Shown in pieces: positions 1 to 10,980 of a DNA stretch of 64,000 nucleotides. The DNA lies in the NCBI GenBank assembly GCA_900169235.1, contig FWCC01000270.1:1-64000 (forward strand), given 5' to 3'. The notes under the pieces were generated by a model. The model ran no database searches and was not told the DNA's origin. It saw nothing but the letters and a program-made list of their open reading frames with translations. The position numbers and the translations under genes are program-made. Numbering within the stretch: the first letter of the stretch is position 1; each line of letters opens with the position of its first letter. The DNA comes from Zarea fungicola (taxonomy: Eukaryota > Ascomycota > Sordariomycetes > Hypocreales > Cordycipitaceae).

Positions 1-1441
1 ATTTAATTAGTGCTATACCATGACGCAACACTTGCAGCAGGTGGGGGACTACCAACAGCAGCGTGAAATGAGTGATGATGCAATGACTATGAGTAGATTT
101 ACTCCCGACCTTGGATACAATTCATCTTCTTTTTCTTCCCCCCTTTCTCTCTCATTTAAGCAGCAGTATATCCGAATTTAATTAAAAAAAAAATCCGAGA
201 AAAAGGGATAAGAAAAAAAAGAAAAGCGTCAGTGACCGGCATGTACCTCGCCTGCTCGGTTGCGTGGTGTCTGTCTGGTACGTTCGTTTCAGTGGCGATT
301 TGGTGCATTGACTGGTAACTTTCCGACAGTGGAGATGCAGCGTCGCCACAGTGGCGTCTTCAGGGAGGTTTACAGGGGCTTGCAGGATGCAAGTCCCTAC
401 CTGCAGGCTACCTGCAGGCTGTCTGCAGGCTGCACGTACCGCTAAAGAAAATAAAAGACTGCCAACAACCACTAAAGACCGCTAAAGCCCTGCCCCTGTT
501 TCAACCCGCCAAAACCGCTCCCTCCATCATCACCGTGTCGAAACACGCGCCCTGACCAAGACGCATCGTCATGACTCTGGTACCTTTGTTTCGGCCGGTT
601 TTGGCCCCTATTTCAAACTCTCATCACTCATTGCCAATATTAACATGGAATAATTAATACCAAGACGCGTCTCCAGCGCCACCGAAAACTATGTGCCAGC
701 GGAGCACCGTCTCCTCACTACATACCATCACCAGCAACCAAGGAAATGGAGAATGAGCGGATAAACTTGTTTCCTCTTCTCGCCAAAGCAACTGAGATGA
801 AGAAGAATTTTACATTGGCCCCCCCCTTTCTGCAAGCCATTAAATAACGCTGCATTCTTCACCATTCGAAATCGTTCCTCATCTACCTTGTCTTAGACAA
901 GTACGCTTCTTCGAGCCCTCCCTTGCGTAAAGGGATCCCTTCCAACCTAAATCACAAATGATGGCAAACAAAATAGTAAAAATGGTTTCCAGATTGCCCG
1001 AGACATGTGCCCGACTGCGTGGTTAAGCTGTTCAGCTCCCCGTCACTCCCGTCTGTCAGACACACACACAGCACTCCTCGCTCACGCGACCCTTCACCCC
1101 ATCAAGACTCCAAGGTAGAGGAAATATTTCATGCCTTCATCTAAATACGCCTATGCATGCCATGTAATCAAAATAAAGTGCTTTCGCCGCAATCATGCAG
1201 CAAATTTCAAAAATGTACAAGAATGCCCATCTCCATACTCTCCCAATAACCTGCTCTTTTGCCTTTTTTTGACTTGCCCTGAAAAATATGCTCCCTTATT
1301 CAAACGCCAAAACAACTCACAAGTCAATCGTACATCCCATGTCCTTTCTTTGTACATGTAGCAAAGTCCCAAGTCCATGCCAAAAAAGTAATTATCAAAA
1401 CAAGTCATTCCCATCAATCATTAAAACAAGAACACACACTT
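1..1441. other. Intergenic region downstream of the SIN scaffold gene
   Basis: I find no gene with family resemblance or plausible splicing here. The stretch contains T-rich and A-rich runs near 130-220 and three tandem copies of an 11-bp unit (core CTGCAGGCT) at 399-431. The part next to the scaffold gene's stop probably holds its 3' untranslated region and terminator. Short open frames on both strands do not resemble proteins. Confidence 0.5.
399..431. repeat. Three tandem copies of an 11-bp unit
   Basis: Copies ACCTGCAGGCT, ACCTGCAGGCT and GTCTGCAGGCT follow one another directly at 399, 410 and 421. Each contains a PstI palindrome. It is a small intergenic tandem repeat with no evident function. 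Confidence 0.85.
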
Positions 1442-4400
1442 TCACGCAAAGCTGTCTTCAGCATTCCATCGACTGCTTTTCAGCTCATCAACCGATTTTT
1501 CTTGCTTCTCAGTAGCGGCTGCTACATCCAGCTCTTCCTCGGCCGCATCCTTTTCGTGCGCTGCAGGACTCTCCACCAGACCCTCATCCACCAGCGTCTG
1601 GAACAAGCCATCCATGGCCAAAAGTTGCTGTCTTCGCACGGGCAATCCATCCAGCATCCGTAGTCGGCTACAGCTAGCCGCCAACACGACTTGGTGCAGA
1701 CGTCGCCGCAGCTTGGTCGGCTCATCCAGTCGGCTGGCGTATAGCTCGTCTCGCTGCTCATCGCCATCTGGTAGCGCAAATGGCGACGTAGTCGAGTTCT
1801 CGCCCCCATGAACCTGTACCAGCGCCTGTAGCGGTGCATAGAACCCCAGCGTCATGGGGTTGTCTCTCGTGTCCAGCCTTGTAATGTGTGGAAAGTCCAT
1901 CAGCAGCTTCGTCACCGACGTAGAGTCCGCCAGTCGATTGCCGGCCGCCATGAGCTTCTTGAGCCGAGGGATATACCGGAGCGGCTTCACTTTCGAAATG
2001 GCGTTAAAGTTTATGTTGAGCGACCGCAGGTTCGGCATGAGCTGGCCAAGGTTGTCCGGTAGACTGCTCAGCCCACAGTTGGCCAGCTCCAGGAGCTGCA
2101 GATTCAGCATGTCCACCTTCGGCTCAAACGACTCCAGGTAGTTGCCAGAGAGGTAAAGTTTGCGAATCTCATACGCCACAGACAGAAACCCAAGGTTAAA
2201 CGCCTCTTGGCATCGCTGTTCTCGCAGAGAAAGGCTGTCCAGTCGCCTTGTTCGCTGCAGCCCAGATACACTGGATAGTTGGTTGCCGTCTGCAAGAAGT
2301 GTGTGTAGATTCGGCAGCCCGCTGACATTGAGCTGCGTGAGCCTGTTCTGGCTGACGTCCAGGTGACGAATGGTCTTGGCAGAGGCGCCCACCTCAAACT
2401 TTTGCAGTCGGTTATTGGACAGCTTCAGCTTTGACAGGCATGGCGCAAGATGCAGGTTGCTAACCACGTCGATGCTGTTTTCCGCGAGGTCCAGCTCCGT
2501 AAGCCTGTCAAACGTACAGTCCTCAAAATCGAGCTCCTCAATCAGGTTGCCGCGCGCCCGCAACGACAAGAGCCCCTCGTGTGAATCCAATCCATCCAGG
2601 CTCCTAAGCTTATTATTATCTGCCTTGACGCTTCGCAGGTGTACGAGGTTTCGGAGCGCAGACAAGCTCTTGACTTCGTTGCCAGAGATGTCGACGTATT
2701 GCAGGTTCACCAGGTGATTCCATGAAGTGAGCTCAGTCAGCATATTCTGCGAGACCTTGAGCTGTCGGACACTCGAAGGCACGCCTTCCAAATGGCCGAG
2801 CACATTCTGTGATGCATCAAGAGTCACCACCTTACCGCAAAACTCTTCCAGCATGTGCAGACTCGACAGTCGCTTTTCGCTCAGGTTGAGCTCCTCCAGG
2901 TCCTGCCAGTATGGCTCACAGGGTTCAACCTCGCTCAGTTTTTCAACAAGCTCCCGCAACGCTAGCGACAGGACCTTCTTCGAGCCGTCACCGGTCGACA
3001 GGTGTCGATTGCCTAGCACATAGCTAACTTCGAACCCGAATGACTGGTCTGCTTGGTTGACATTGAAATCCGACAGTGGGCTGAGAGACATGTGACCAAT
3101 GTTATGTCCAATTATGGCGCTCTCGTCTCCAGCATATGCCAGGCTCTTATTTCCTGGTGTTCGGCTGATAATGACACTAAGCGAGGTTTGTCTGCTCTCC
3201 TGGCCAATGTAGTTCATCAGGCTCTTTTCTCCGACAAAACTAGCATGCTCCGATTCGTTCGCGGGTAGTTCAACCGTGGTGTCCTCGTCTTGCTCATTAA
3301 TCGGAGACACCGGCCTGCGAACAAAGTCCGGGCCTTGCATAGATGCATACCGCTTCGTTGGCGGCTTTGATCTGTTGTCCATCTGCCGCAGCGCTGGCTG
3401 GCCGGAAAACGAGTCTGGTGGCGATTGCTCCGGACTCCTGTCGTGGTCGATGATGCTACGCGGCGTTGACTGCGACTCAAAGCTATCCGCATTAGTCGCC
3501 AAGGCGTCGTGGATAATTGATGCGATGGGTGACGAAAAGGAAATGGTCATATTTCGTCTCTTTGCAGTTCCAGTTCGGGTGCTACATGTCCCTTCGGCTT
3601 GCGACTGATTTCTTATCGGCAGCTCTTCAACTTCATCGTCCCCATGCGGAGGTGATGACGGGATGAACCCATGCCGTGGCGCAGGCGGCGGCAGCGGCGA
3701 AGACTGCATGTCGGCTGCAGGAACGCCGCCACTGGCCATTACTCGTTTCAAGCTTCGCAGCTCCTGGGTCATATCGACGGTGAGGTCCGGGATGCTCGCG
3801 AATGGATCGTCCTCGCTGTCCTCCGTTGCCGCTATGCTATCGTTCTGACCTTGAGCAGTTGTCTCCTTCTTTTTGATCCAAATATTCTGGTCCTTGTCGA
3901 GGTACATGCTGCCAACCCTGTCAGGTATTAAATGCGAAACGCTTTCAGGCATAATTGTTTTTCTAGAGTCCGAGTTGCTCGATGATGTCGTGGGCATGCT
4001 GCCAGCTGACCGGATGGATGAATTGGAAGGGTATCCACGAGTCGGGCTCGCGGGCAGCGACGAGTCGAGGTATGGGCCAGAAATTCGCACATTGGCAAGA
4101 TCGCTTACAAGATCGCCAGTGACAGGCATAGGTTCAGAGGCCCGCCCGAATGTGGTTTGTTGGAGCTGTCGCTCCAGAGCTTGCGCTGCCCGGATTGCAT
4201 CTTGCGCCATGGTGACTGAGCGCATCGACGATGATACAATGTCGCCCATGTCGCTCATCTCCTTGTACTGCTTCAATCGCGCGTCCAGTTCTGGATCGTT
4301 GGGGCGCTCTTGATAGTTTGGCGACAGTTTGCCCTCACGACTTGGTGGTCGAGACAGGGGTTCGTATGTGGAGTCTGGTTGCGACCCTGCGGCAGAGTCT

Positions 4401-6613
4401 AGTTCAGCCTCTGCACCAGTATTTTGTTCCTCCTCTGACTCCTCCAAACTTGACAGTCCAGTCGGTTTCACTTGGTTACGGATCATGGCCATAATCTGCG
4501 CTGCCTGATCAACAAAATCCTGTGTCCGGATTGATGGCTTCCGCTCGGTCTCATTCGCATTGTCCCTGGGCTTCTCCAAACCATCCAAGGTCGCGTTGGA
4601 CTCTGAAGATTTTCTACTGGAGGCAGGGGAGACTGGTTGCAAAATGACTCTTGCAGCTAGAACATCAGCATCTGCAAGTTGAAAATTGCCTGGCCTGGCG
4701 TCTTTGCGCTTCCGTCCCATTACAGTCTGCATCAGCTGGTGTGCAGCATCCACTTGTGACAGCTGCTCAGTTCGTTCATCAGCAGCATCAGAGCGGCGCA
4801 ACGTTCTTCGGCGCTTGGGTGTAGGATCTTTTGCTGGCGAGTTTCTAGAACGCTTGGTGTCCATGTCACTCTTCTCACGTCCTGGAGTTCCTTGCAATTC
4901 GGGCGCAGTTTTGAGAATGTTTTCCCGAAGTGGCTCTGCCGCTGCTGATGCTGAGGCTGATTCTCCGGATCGATCCCGTCGTCTAGAGATGAGTAGCTTC
5001 GATGCATTTCCAAAAGACATGTCGCGGCGGGACCCCGTCGGAATCATATGCGCAGCCGGCGAAACATTCTCCTTGTCTGTCCCATCAAAGATTTCGGGAG
5101 CCTCAGAAAGGTCTGCCGTGAACTGGTAGTTATCCAATTGGCCGCCACCAAAATAGCTAACGGATCTTCGTGATTGATCCATGTTGTCCGCCTGGCTGGG
5201 GGATTCTTCGGCTATCCCAGGGCTTGTTGTTCCCGAGTCAACATCCTCAAACTGGCTTATGCGCCTGAGAAGGGTCTGGTTTGTAAAAGTGTCGTAGGGG
5301 CCAAAAAGCTTCAAGGGGCTGCCACTAGGGTTTAGGGCGCGCTTATCTGGGCTGGGGAATGGTGCTCTGGGTAGCGTCGGGCTGCCAATTGAGTGTGACG
5401 CGCCTCGGGAAGGCAATTGTGTTCGAATTGTTGGGAATTCCTTTGGTGTACTGGCTTGTAGTGATTCTTCAGGCAGCATTTCAGAAGTGTCGACACCCAG
5501 ATCGGGGCTTAGTGGCCTAGTATAAAATGAACCATCACCGGAGCGCCCTCCACGGCGCAAGTTGACTTGGCCCGCATTACGGACAAAGTGTTCAACTGCT
5601 TCGATATCGGATGCTCGATCAATCGTTGCGCCAAATGAGGGCGAATTGCCGAATGTATCGCTAGCCTGCCTCAGCTGCACGTGTTGAAGTCTCGCTTGTA
5701 ATTCTTGGATGGGTATATCTACGGCGCCAAACTTGACTTGGCCATCGTCTGCATCCTGCCGGCCAATTAAAATGGGACTAAAATCTTCGTCGTAAATGTC
5801 AGTCTGGCCGCTGATGTGACGCGAAGGGCCATCTGCCGGACGAGGTACGTTGAGCGGTACTTGATTGCGGCTCATGTCGCTAAGATGTTGTAGGGGTGAT
5901 TCCTCGATATGACTATCCCCCAGGTTCTGAAGGAAACTATGGTTGCCATTTGACGTAGATCGAAAATGAATGCTGCGGTATCCTCGCCTTGGACTCGGAC
6001 TAGGCGTCACTTGTTCGGGGAACTCATGGTCATCCTCTTGCGCAGAGTCTAGCAGGCGGTCGATATCTGCATCAGGCTCGTATTGGTACAGGGGTGGACT
6101 GGAGGGCATCGTCCGATCCGGATTCGGTTGTGCACTCTCGATGTTGTCTGATTCTGGGTGTAGCGGCCTGAACATGTCCTGCAGCCCCGTGGCAGCCGAG
6201 CAGAATAGATCCCGCTGTTCTCCGTACTGGACGTCGCCGTTGATCAAGCGGCGCTTCCACTCTGGAGTTGCTTCTTTGTTGGCTTGTACATCGGTAGCCT
6301 TGTGCACCACTGAGCCGCACGTTGCCGCTGAGACGGATCGCGAGTCCTTGGAGCTGAATTTGAGCTCGCGGGAGAGTTTTGACGGAAGCTTATTTTGAGA
6401 TTGATTTATTTCATTGGCTGTCCTCTCATTGAGAACCTGGCTACTGTTGCCAGTAACAGGAGAGTATATCGGTTTCGCGCCGGCGCGACGGGGTATTTTG
6501 CTCGGAGTGGTATCGGCTTGCGATTTCAGAGGAGGAAGCTGGACTTCAGATGCGTCAGAGCCAGGCTGAGAAACCCAGTCCTCCGAAAGAGAGTCAAGCC
6601 AAGCATGGTCCAT
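1442..6613 (-). CDS. cdc11: Septation initiation network scaffold, Cdc11/Nud1-like LRR protein
   Basis: A single 1723-residue frame. The N-terminus (MDHAWLDSLSEDWV) is of the type seen in fungal SIN scaffold proteins. Residues 1-1200 are low-complexity, Ser/Pro-rich and probably disordered, with many SP and TP sites. From about residue 1235 to 1600 come leucine-rich repeats of the LxxLxLSxNxL type, followed by an acidic and basic C-terminal tail. In fission yeast Cdc11 (Nud1 in budding yeast, SnaD in Aspergillus) anchors the SIN/MEN kinase cascade at the spindle pole body through the LRR half. The protein is longer than the roughly 1000-residue S. pombe Cdc11, as is usual when the disordered arm is expanded. 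The ATG at 6611-6613 is the first in frame. No intron is needed. Family assignment is recognition from motif and layout, so orthology is likely but untested. Confidence 0.88.
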   Translation of the reverse strand: MDHAWLDSLSEDWVSQPGSDASEVQLPPLKSQADTTPSKIPRRAGAKPIYSPVTGNSSQVLNERTANEINQSQNKLPSKLSRELKFSSKDSRSVSAATCGSVVHKATDVQANKEATPEWKRRLINGDVQYGEQRDLFCSAATGLQDMFRPLHPESDNIESAQPNPDRTMPSSPPLYQYEPDADIDRLLDSAQEDDHEFPEQVTPSPSPRRGYRSIHFRSTSNGNHSFLQNLGDSHIEESPLQHLSDMSRNQVPLNVPRPADGPSRHISGQTDIYDEDFSPILIGRQDADDGQVKFGAVDIPIQELQARLQHVQLRQASDTFGNSPSFGATIDRASDIEAVEHFVRNAGQVNLRRGGRSGDGSFYTRPLSPDLGVDTSEMLPEESLQASTPKEFPTIRTQLPSRGASHSIGSPTLPRAPFPSPDKRALNPSGSPLKLFGPYDTFTNQTLLRRISQFEDVDSGTTSPGIAEESPSQADNMDQSRRSVSYFGGGQLDNYQFTADLSEAPEIFDGTDKENVSPAAHMIPTGSRRDMSFGNASKLLISRRRDRSGESASASAAAEPLRENILKTAPELQGTPGREKSDMDTKRSRNSPAKDPTPKRRRTLRRSDAADERTEQLSQVDAAHQLMQTVMGRKRKDARPGNFQLADADVLAARVILQPVSPASSRKSSESNATLDGLEKPRDNANETERKPSIRTQDFVDQAAQIMAMIRNQVKPTGLSSLEESEEEQNTGAEAELDSAAGSQPDSTYEPLSRPPSREGKLSPNYQERPNDPELDARLKQYKEMSDMGDIVSSSMRSVTMAQDAIRAAQALERQLQQTTFGRASEPMPVTGDLVSDLANVRISGPYLDSSLPASPTRGYPSNSSIRSAGSMPTTSSSNSDSRKTIMPESVSHLIPDRVGSMYLDKDQNIWIKKKETTAQGQNDSIAATEDSEDDPFASIPDLTVDMTQELRSLKRVMASGGVPAADMQSSPLPPPAPRHGFIPSSPPHGDDEVEELPIRNQSQAEGTCSTRTGTAKRRNMTISFSSPIASIIHDALATNADSFESQSTPRSIIDHDRSPEQSPPDSFSGQPALRQMDNRSKPPTKRYASMQGPDFVRRPVSPINEQDEDTTVELPANESEHASFVGEKSLMNYIGQESRQTSLSVIISRTPGNKSLAYAGDESAIIGHNIGHMSLSPLSDFNVNQADQSFGFEVSYVLGNRHLSTGDGSKKVLSLALRELVEKLSEVEPCEPYWQDLEELNLSEKRLSSLHMLEEFCGKVVTLDASQNVLGHLEGVPSSVRQLKVSQNMLTELTSWNHLVNLQYVDISGNEVKSLSALRNLVHLRSVKADNNKLRSLDGLDSHEGLLSLRARGNLIEELDFEDCTFDRLTELDLAENSIDVVSNLHLAPCLSKLKLSNNRLQKFEVGASAKTIRHLDVSQNRLTQLNVSGLPNLHTLLADGNQLSSVSGLQRTRRLDSLSLREQRCQEAFNLGFLSVAYEIRKLYLSGNYLESFEPKVDMLNLQLLELANCGLSSLPDNLGQLMPNLRSLNINFNAISKVKPLRYIPRLKKLMAAGNRLADSTSVTKLLMDFPHITRLDTRDNPMTLGFYAPLQALVQVHGGENSTTSPFALPDGDEQRDELYASRLDEPTKLRRRLHQVVLAASCSRLRMLDGLPVRRQQLLAMDGLFQTLVDEGLVESPAAHEKDAAEEELDVAAATEKQEKSVDELKSSRWNAEDSFA

Positions 6614-8337
6614 CGCTTGAGGATATAGGTGCGCAAAGGGTAAAGATGGGGTAGGATATCGGCTGCAACTAAAATATCATTGCCATCCGATTGTTGTGTC
6701 GCAATACAATGTTTCGGGCGGGGTTGAGATATGATGTAGAACAAGGACACCGATGATGGTGCACCGCAAACGGTGTATGGATGGAAAAATGAACGGAATG
6801 AGGCGACTCTTGGCTAGAGTTTGAAAAGAAGGTATGGTCACTGTGATGGAGTTCTTTCGCTGGGAATTAGTTTTCTTGGTCAATGACGCGCGAATCAGTG
6901 GCTCGTGGCTGTTTGACCTAGTAAACAAACGAAGGATCCAGATCGGGTTAAGCGCAGTTGCTGTGCCAACGCAAGCTCGTAACACCAAGGGCCAAATGTA
7001 GCATGTTGAAGATTATTTCACTTTTTACATTAAATATTTTAATTCTCTAAAAAAAAAAAAATCTATTGATATGTTGATTGAGCTGTCAATCCTCGTGTAA
7101 ATGGCAGCTCCATGTTGGACAGATTCGTCCAGTTGAAACTTGCTGCGTCACCTTCGGCGTTCTGGCGTACCAAGGCTAATTTGTTACAAGGGCTTTTACT
7201 TCCTTTAGCGTCCTATTCCTAGAGACAGCAAGGCTAGACTTTACCTCCTTTATTAGCGTTCTGCTACAGCGAGGCGAACTTCTTAAAATACTTCACTGTC
7301 TTCCGCCGTTCTACTGCTACGACCCAGCTGGGACTACGTATCACTGCATTCATACCTCTGCCATCTGCCTGCCATTGACGTGTCAAGAATAGCCTCACCA
7401 ACATCTGGACTAATACGGCATCGAAAGCCGCGAAAGAAACAGTCCCGGCACTTGCATGCCTGCTGCTTTTACTTCCAGCATAGCGCGGCGTTAGTTGTGC
7501 CCTGTGCAGAGCAAATCGACAGGAGTGCCCGCCATCTTGTAGGTCCTGGCCGCCATCGTAATCCCGCCTGTGTGCTTGTGACAAACCTTGACCTGTCAAA
7601 GCTCATTCCAGCCAGATTACTATCTGGCAGAGGGAAGGGCGGGGTCGTTCATGTGTTGTATCGTAGTGAGAAATGGCTCCATTATATACGCCGTGGAAGG
7701 GAAATTGTCAATGGGCAATGGAAGAAAATAGAGTCCAAGGCCGCATCGGTGCACTTATTAGCCACTGTTAGCAGAGCAAGACATGTACGGAGTACGGTAA
7801 ACGGCCTAGTTTGTTGACTTGCTTGTAAGTAATATCGTCGGCTAAGCTTGCGCAATACCGGTCTGCTTACGCAATAATGACGACGCAGCATACGATGCCT
7901 CTACACGATACGAATAAAACCGATGCAACTATTTTCATGCAAGATAATGCTCTACTGTAGATCGATGCGGGCAGATGGCAGATGCGAATGAATGTTGTGA
8001 TAGACTGGCCTCACTGGCCGAGCGCCAGAATGCCAAAGGCGGTAAAGCGTTATTATAGGTGGGTCTCATTGAGTTCAGCGGCAGATTGCCAAAAGAAGTG
8101 CAGTTCGGTAGAGAAAAAAAGGTACGTACCGATTTATGGCCTTATACTCACGTGACTCATTTTCGGCCAATGCCTGGCAACCTCAAACCAGCTTACCTGC
8201 TTTTGCCGATACGATCCTCTTCCCGAGAAAGCTTCAAGTTATTCCGCAGCAGACGCAACCTCATCCGTCACGGTGCGCCGCCAATTGCAAACCCTCCAAT
8301 CATACTCTCCTGAAGCTAATTGAAGTCCCAATTGCAG
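6614..8337. other. Divergent intergenic region between the SIN scaffold gene and COX8
   Basis: This 1.7 kb lies between two divergently transcribed genes and must contain both promoters. No gene is supported. At 7096-7160 there is a segment with a diverged second copy at 36546-36600, and loosely related GCGTTCTG-type stretches continue to about 7330, suggesting an old, decayed dispersed element. The motif TACGGAGTAC occurs at 7786. Confidence 0.5.
7096..7160. repeat. Dispersed repeat, copy 1
   Basis: The segment beginning TAAATGGCAGCTCCATGTTG matches 36547 onward (TAAATGGCGGCTCTTTGTTG) and continues through a GGACAG-TCGTC-AG block and a CTGC-CACCTT-GGCG block with a few substitutions and small gaps. 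Both copies are intergenic and in the same orientation. This probably represents remnants of a non-coding mobile element. No terminal repeats are visible. Confidence 0.6.
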
Positions 8338-8670
8338 ATGTTCTCCGCCGCCGCCACCCGCACTACGACCACGCTGGTCACCCGCCGTGCTTTCCACGCC
8401 ACCCGTCCCCGTCTCTCGTCGCCTTACCACTACCCCGAGGGCCCCTACAGCAACTTGCCCTTCAACCCCCACAGCAAGTGGTTCGGAGCTGGGTACTGGG
8501 CTTTCATGGCCACTGGCTTCTTCGCTCCCTTTGGCATTGCCGGTACGGAACGACTCCTCTCACCCTGTGTCGCGCGAATTAGACGCAGAGCTGTCATGAC
8601 ATTTGGTTAATGGGATTGGGATACTAACACGCAATTTATAGTCTACCAGACCTACAAGTCCGACCCTTAA
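8338..8670 (+). CDS. COX8: Cytochrome c oxidase subunit Cox8 (mammalian VIIc family), mitochondrial
   Basis: Two exons, 8338-8542 and 8642-8670, join across a 99-bp GT-AG intron to give 77 residues. The N-terminal third is a mitochondrial presequence rich in Ala, Thr and Arg with no acidic residue (MFSAAATRTTTTLVTRRAFH). It is followed by the subunit signature PFNPHSKW and a single membrane helix around WAFMATGFFAPFGIAV, then a short polar tail ending YKSDP. This small subunit sits at the periphery of complex IV in the inner membrane. Without the splice the frame runs on into non-homologous sequence, and the splice restores the family's expected VYQT-type ending. The gene converges with the PPR gene downstream. 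Confidence 0.93.
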
Positions 8671-8994
8671 ATGACAAAACTCGAGATGGAACGAATTGGT
8701 TGGATGTCTTCAGCTACATGCAATGGCGGCAGACTGGGCAAGGCGATGAGGTGGATAACACTGTTGTGCTAAAAGAAGCTCGGATAGATTTTCCCGCAGT
8801 CATATGCACCGACTGTAACATAATTTCATTTGTTTATACAAATGCTCAAACCCGTTGTGAACATGCCATTGGCTCCATGTGTGTTTGATATTGATTGCTA
8901 CAGGAGACCCCCGTAGGGTCCGGTCTATGGTACAAGTATACATTGGAATTATACAAAACATATAAAGGGTCATCTTTTAGCCAGTACGCAGCTG
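8671..8994. other. Convergent 3' region between COX8 and the PPR gene
   Basis: About 320 bp shared by the 3' ends of two convergent genes. It includes a 62-codon open frame with no protein-like features, most likely COX8 3' untranslated sequence. No terminator motif is distinctive. Confidence 0.5.
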
Positions 8995-10980
8995 TTAGCG
9001 TATTACCTGGTCGCCCAACGCCCTTCGCCGATGGGTAACGCTTTCAAATATCCTCCACGCCGCCATGTCGTCATTCCTGCCAACCATCTTGTCGCAAACA
9101 TCAAGAATGTCCAACTGGCGCTCCGGGGGAATATTCCAGCGTCGAGATATCTCTTCAAACGTCTTTTCCAGCTTTTGTTTCGAACAGCACCGTTTGGTCG
9201 CTCGTAGCAGCCAGATGACCACCCATGCCTCGATGCGAAACGACTCGCCCATCTGGTCCTGGGTCTGGTACAGCGCCGCCACGACCGTGTCGAGGCGCTG
9301 CTCGCTCCAGTCTGTGCCCGGATAGCCGCCATGGAGGAAAAAGCCTCGAAAGACGCCGAGGAAAAGCGTTGGGTGCAGAGCTACCCCCTCGGCCTTCATC
9401 TCGTCCAAAAAGTACACCACCTTGCCCAGGTCGCCGACTCGCACGGCGTAGTGGTGGATGAAGAGTTTAAAGGTGCGCAAGTCGGGGGATATGCGGACAC
9501 CCTTTTGGAAATTCTTCTTCAGCGACGGATGGTCCCTCGCCACTTTGGTGAGCATCATGAGGGCTTTCGTAATCGCCTTGGACACCATGTAGCTCTTCTC
9601 GGGCTGCTCGGGGGCGACTTTCCCGGCCGCGCGCATCCGGCGATAGGTGTCTTCGGCGGCCGCCTCCTCGCCAGACCGGAGCAGTCCTGAGATGACGCAG
9701 TTCAGGGCAATCGAGTCCACTAGCTCGCCGGCCTCGACCATTTCCTTGTACGCTGCCCGTATGCCGTCCGAGTCGCGCTGTAGTCCAAAGTAGTATATGA
9801 GAGTAACGTGATGGAAATGGTTAAATGGGATATTGCGATTTTCCATTTCCTTGTAGATCATGTCGGCCAGGGCAAAACTGCCGGCCTTGGTTGCCGCATC
9901 AAAGAGAATATTAAAGGTGACGGCGTTGGCGGTCTGTCTGCCTTCTCGCTCCATTTCCCACCACAGCCGCAGGGCGGATTCAAGTTGGCGTGACTGCACC
10001 TTGGCGGTGTATTTGGCCGCAAATGCCAGCGCATAGTTCCATTGTCGCTTGCTTAACGTGAGCCCGGCATTCTTGACATCGGCCACCAGTGCAAAGTAGC
10101 GAATCATGCTGTTTGCATCCCGTTTCTTGGGCATTCCCATGACACGTAGCAGCTCCTTTCTCCAACCTCCGGTCAAATTCAGCATTCGTGGCTCAGGGAG
10201 CTCCTGGTATGTCTCGTGTATTTTGTCGAGGGACACCAGCTCTGGGTGTAGCAGTCGTTTCCTCACCGAGGTGCAGAGCTTATCGATTGTTTTTTGGGTG
10301 TCGGGCGAGAATCGATGCATATCGGCTTCCTTTGGAAACGAAACATCTTGTTTGGTATCAGACACCCGTATATTAGGCCCATCGGGAGCAGCAAAGCCGC
10401 CACGGAAGGGGTCTCGGTGTGCTTCATAGAATTCGGCCGCCGTACCGTCTACTGGACCCCCAACCAAGGATAGAAGCTGGTCCTTGTCCAATTCCAACGG
10501 TGGCTCCACGGGTCTGTGAGCGTCGGACGATATCAGCGAACGGCGTATAGCTCTTCGATGCTTTACGGTCTGCGGTGGTAGCACGGTAGCTGTCTGCTCC
10601 TGGGCAGTGCTAGTTGAGTGGCTCGAGTGTATAATCGTTGGTTCCGCGTCTTCTTCCACCACAATATATCTATCCGTTGATACTGCGTGGGCGATGGGCT
10701 TTCGAGGGCGCCGAGCGAAGGCGCCGATTGCCATCTTGTCGTACTGCTTTGGCAGCGGCGCCGGGCTGTGGTTTGGCGCAAAGGTGGAAAACAGCCATAT
10801 TGAGCTCCGGTGGCACTGTGAGGAGCGTTGTGGTTCAACCTGTGGCCGTCTTCCCTCCGCAGCAAAGCCATGGCGTCCAGTCAGAGCTACACCAGCTGCT
10901 CCGAGATGCAGAGGTACGGCGGTGCTGCCGTGGGACCGTATGGCGCTGCGGACTGGTCCCTGGACGCTGCTAGATTTCAT
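8995..10980 (-). CDS. Mitochondrial pentatricopeptide-repeat (PPR) protein
   Basis: A 661-residue intronless frame. The N-terminal 80 residues are basic and Ser/Arg-rich, compatible with mitochondrial import. From about residue 320 onward there are PPR-type helical hairpins, for example around NAVTFNILFDAATKAG, the following MIYKEMENRNIPF segment, and DSIALNCVISGLLRSG with DTYRRMRAAG. PPR proteins bind organellar RNA and act in processing, stability or translation of mitochondrial transcripts. I cannot say which transcript, or match it with confidence to a named yeast factor. It is divergent from the mitoribosomal mS23 gene, 420 bp away, and convergent with COX8, so three neighbouring genes serve mitochondrial gene expression or respiration. 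Confidence 0.82.
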   Translation of the reverse strand: MKSSSVQGPVRSAIRSHGSTAVPLHLGAAGVALTGRHGFAAEGRRPQVEPQRSSQCHRSSIWLFSTFAPNHSPAPLPKQYDKMAIGAFARRPRKPIAHAVSTDRYIVVEEDAEPTIIHSSHSTSTAQEQTATVLPPQTVKHRRAIRRSLISSDAHRPVEPPLELDKDQLLSLVGGPVDGTAAEFYEAHRDPFRGGFAAPDGPNIRVSDTKQDVSFPKEADMHRFSPDTQKTIDKLCTSVRKRLLHPELVSLDKIHETYQELPEPRMLNLTGGWRKELLRVMGMPKKRDANSMIRYFALVADVKNAGLTLSKRQWNYALAFAAKYTAKVQSRQLESALRLWWEMEREGRQTANAVTFNILFDAATKAGSFALADMIYKEMENRNIPFNHFHHVTLIYYFGLQRDSDGIRAAYKEMVEAGELVDSIALNCVISGLLRSGEEAAAEDTYRRMRAAGKVAPEQPEKSYMVSKAITKALMMLTKVARDHPSLKKNFQKGVRISPDLRTFKLFIHHYAVRVGDLGKVVYFLDEMKAEGVALHPTLFLGVFRGFFLHGGYPGTDWSEQRLDTVVAALYQTQDQMGESFRIEAWVVIWLLRATKRCCSKQKLEKTFEEISRRWNIPPERQLDILDVCDKMVGRNDDMAAWRIFESVTHRRRALGDQVIR

